Source: Chloromonas sp. AAM2 (Eukaryota > Chlorophyta > Chlorophyceae > Chlamydomonadales > Chlamydomonadaceae). From it: DNA of 14,479 nt. A program made the position numbers and the translations under genes. This document shows positions 13,983 to 14,479 of the stretch, piece after piece (position 1 is the first letter of the stretch; each line of letters opens with the position of its first letter). Under the pieces are notes generated by a model, which worked only from the letters and a program-made list of their open reading frames with translations, was not told the DNA's origin and did no database searches. Location of the stretch: NCBI GenBank assembly GCA_004335635.1, contig QAXH01002433.1, forward strand, positions 343 through 14,821, given 5' to 3'.

Positions 13983-14078
13983 ATGGGAGACAATGTGGCC
14001 TACCAAGCTCCACCAGATGCTATCCAACCCCGGATTACTGGGGAAGCCAAGCCTAAAGCATCATCAGCAATCTCATGA
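13983..14078 (+). CDS. Possible small ORF or first exon, 31 codons
   Basis: An ATG at 13983 opens a frame to TGA at 14076–14078. The peptide has a protein-like mix (MGDNVAYQAPPDAIQ, then RITGEAKPKASSAIS). It lies about 210 nt past the presumed poly(A) signal, so it would belong to a separate transcript. No donor inside the frame looks good except GTGGCC right after codon 4. It may be chance; I do not recognise it. Confidence 0.15.
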   Translation: MGDNVAYQAPPDAIQPRITGEAKPKASSAIS

Positions 14079-14479
14079 AGTGCAAGTGTGACCAGGAAGC
14101 TGCACTCAAGTAATCCTATCGTAATCCAGTGTCATCCAATGTCATTCAGCCACAACAGCCTGTGCCCACTCGGCTTTGCACCACTCAGTTCTCATCGTTA
14201 AAGCATACCAATGTTAATGTTAGGAAGCCAACGTCTTGCCTCAGCCCTCAAATCACATGTGGCTAAGTATAAACAAGGAAAGAGTTGTGAAAGCAGCTGT
14301 CACCAACAGATGTCTCTTAGTGAAGGGCATTCCATGTACTTTCACACAGCAACAGAGTGGCGATTACAGCATCAGCACAGATCCAGGCCATGAGACCATC
14401 ACTAGGTCGGTGGTTTGGTCGTCCTTGCCCTGCCCTTGCCGACCTGACTAATGCGTGTTCTTCTTGTGGACTGGACAAT

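Larger units (their letters stand above)
13378..14479 (+). other. 3' region of the third gene and downstream flank
   Basis: These 1.1 kb follow the stop of the third gene. TGTAA at 13768 is the probable poly(A) signal. Beyond it, no exon is convincing on either strand. A 31-codon ATG frame lies at 13983–14078, and the last 400 bp show only short frames without recognisable motifs. Confidence 0.5.

Overview
The window looks like nuclear DNA of a green alga (Chlorophyta). Three lines of evidence support this. The genes are cut by many short-to-medium GT–AG introns (18 in the models here), 10 of which end in TGCAG. The pyrimidine enzyme is a stand-alone, plant-type aspartate carbamoyltransferase with a transit-peptide-like N-terminus. 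TGTAA, the usual chlorophyte poly(A) signal, follows two of the three genes. There is no bacterial, plasmid or phage signature. The species cannot be named from the sequence.

Layout: three genes lie head to tail on the + strand. (1) 257–3053 holds seven exons encoding a 218-residue GRAM-domain protein of the WBP2-like family. (2) 3803–8642 holds nine exons encoding a 361-residue aspartate carbamoyltransferase (ATCase), the committed step of pyrimidine synthesis. Every expected catalytic residue is present. (3) 10169–13377 holds five exons encoding a 522-residue Ala/Pro/Ser-rich protein that I do not recognise. I joined exons by hand, using splice-site sequence, reading phase and, for the first two genes, family similarity. 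Each joined frame runs from ATG to a stop with consistent phases.

Between genes: 3054–3802 is the 3' end of gene 1 plus the ATCase promoter region. The 1.5-kb stretch 8643–10168 carries a 16-bp tandem repeat and one possible exon (9960–10062) that I could not place. 13378–14479 is the gene 3 3' region and flank, with a 31-codon reading frame at 13983–14078.

The three genes have no evident shared pathway. Their adjacency looks like ordinary eukaryotic gene order, not an operon. The main points for a second look are: a Tyr in the ATCase loop position reported as the UMP-gating Phe of plants; a repeat-bearing ATCase intron that is a multiple of three and has no stop; a decoy copy of a splice acceptor in gene 1; a repeated helical motif in gene 3; a nested hairpin and dispersed repeats in the last gene 3 intron; and a strong excess of GCATGC. 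I saw no convincing evidence of a wholly new system.
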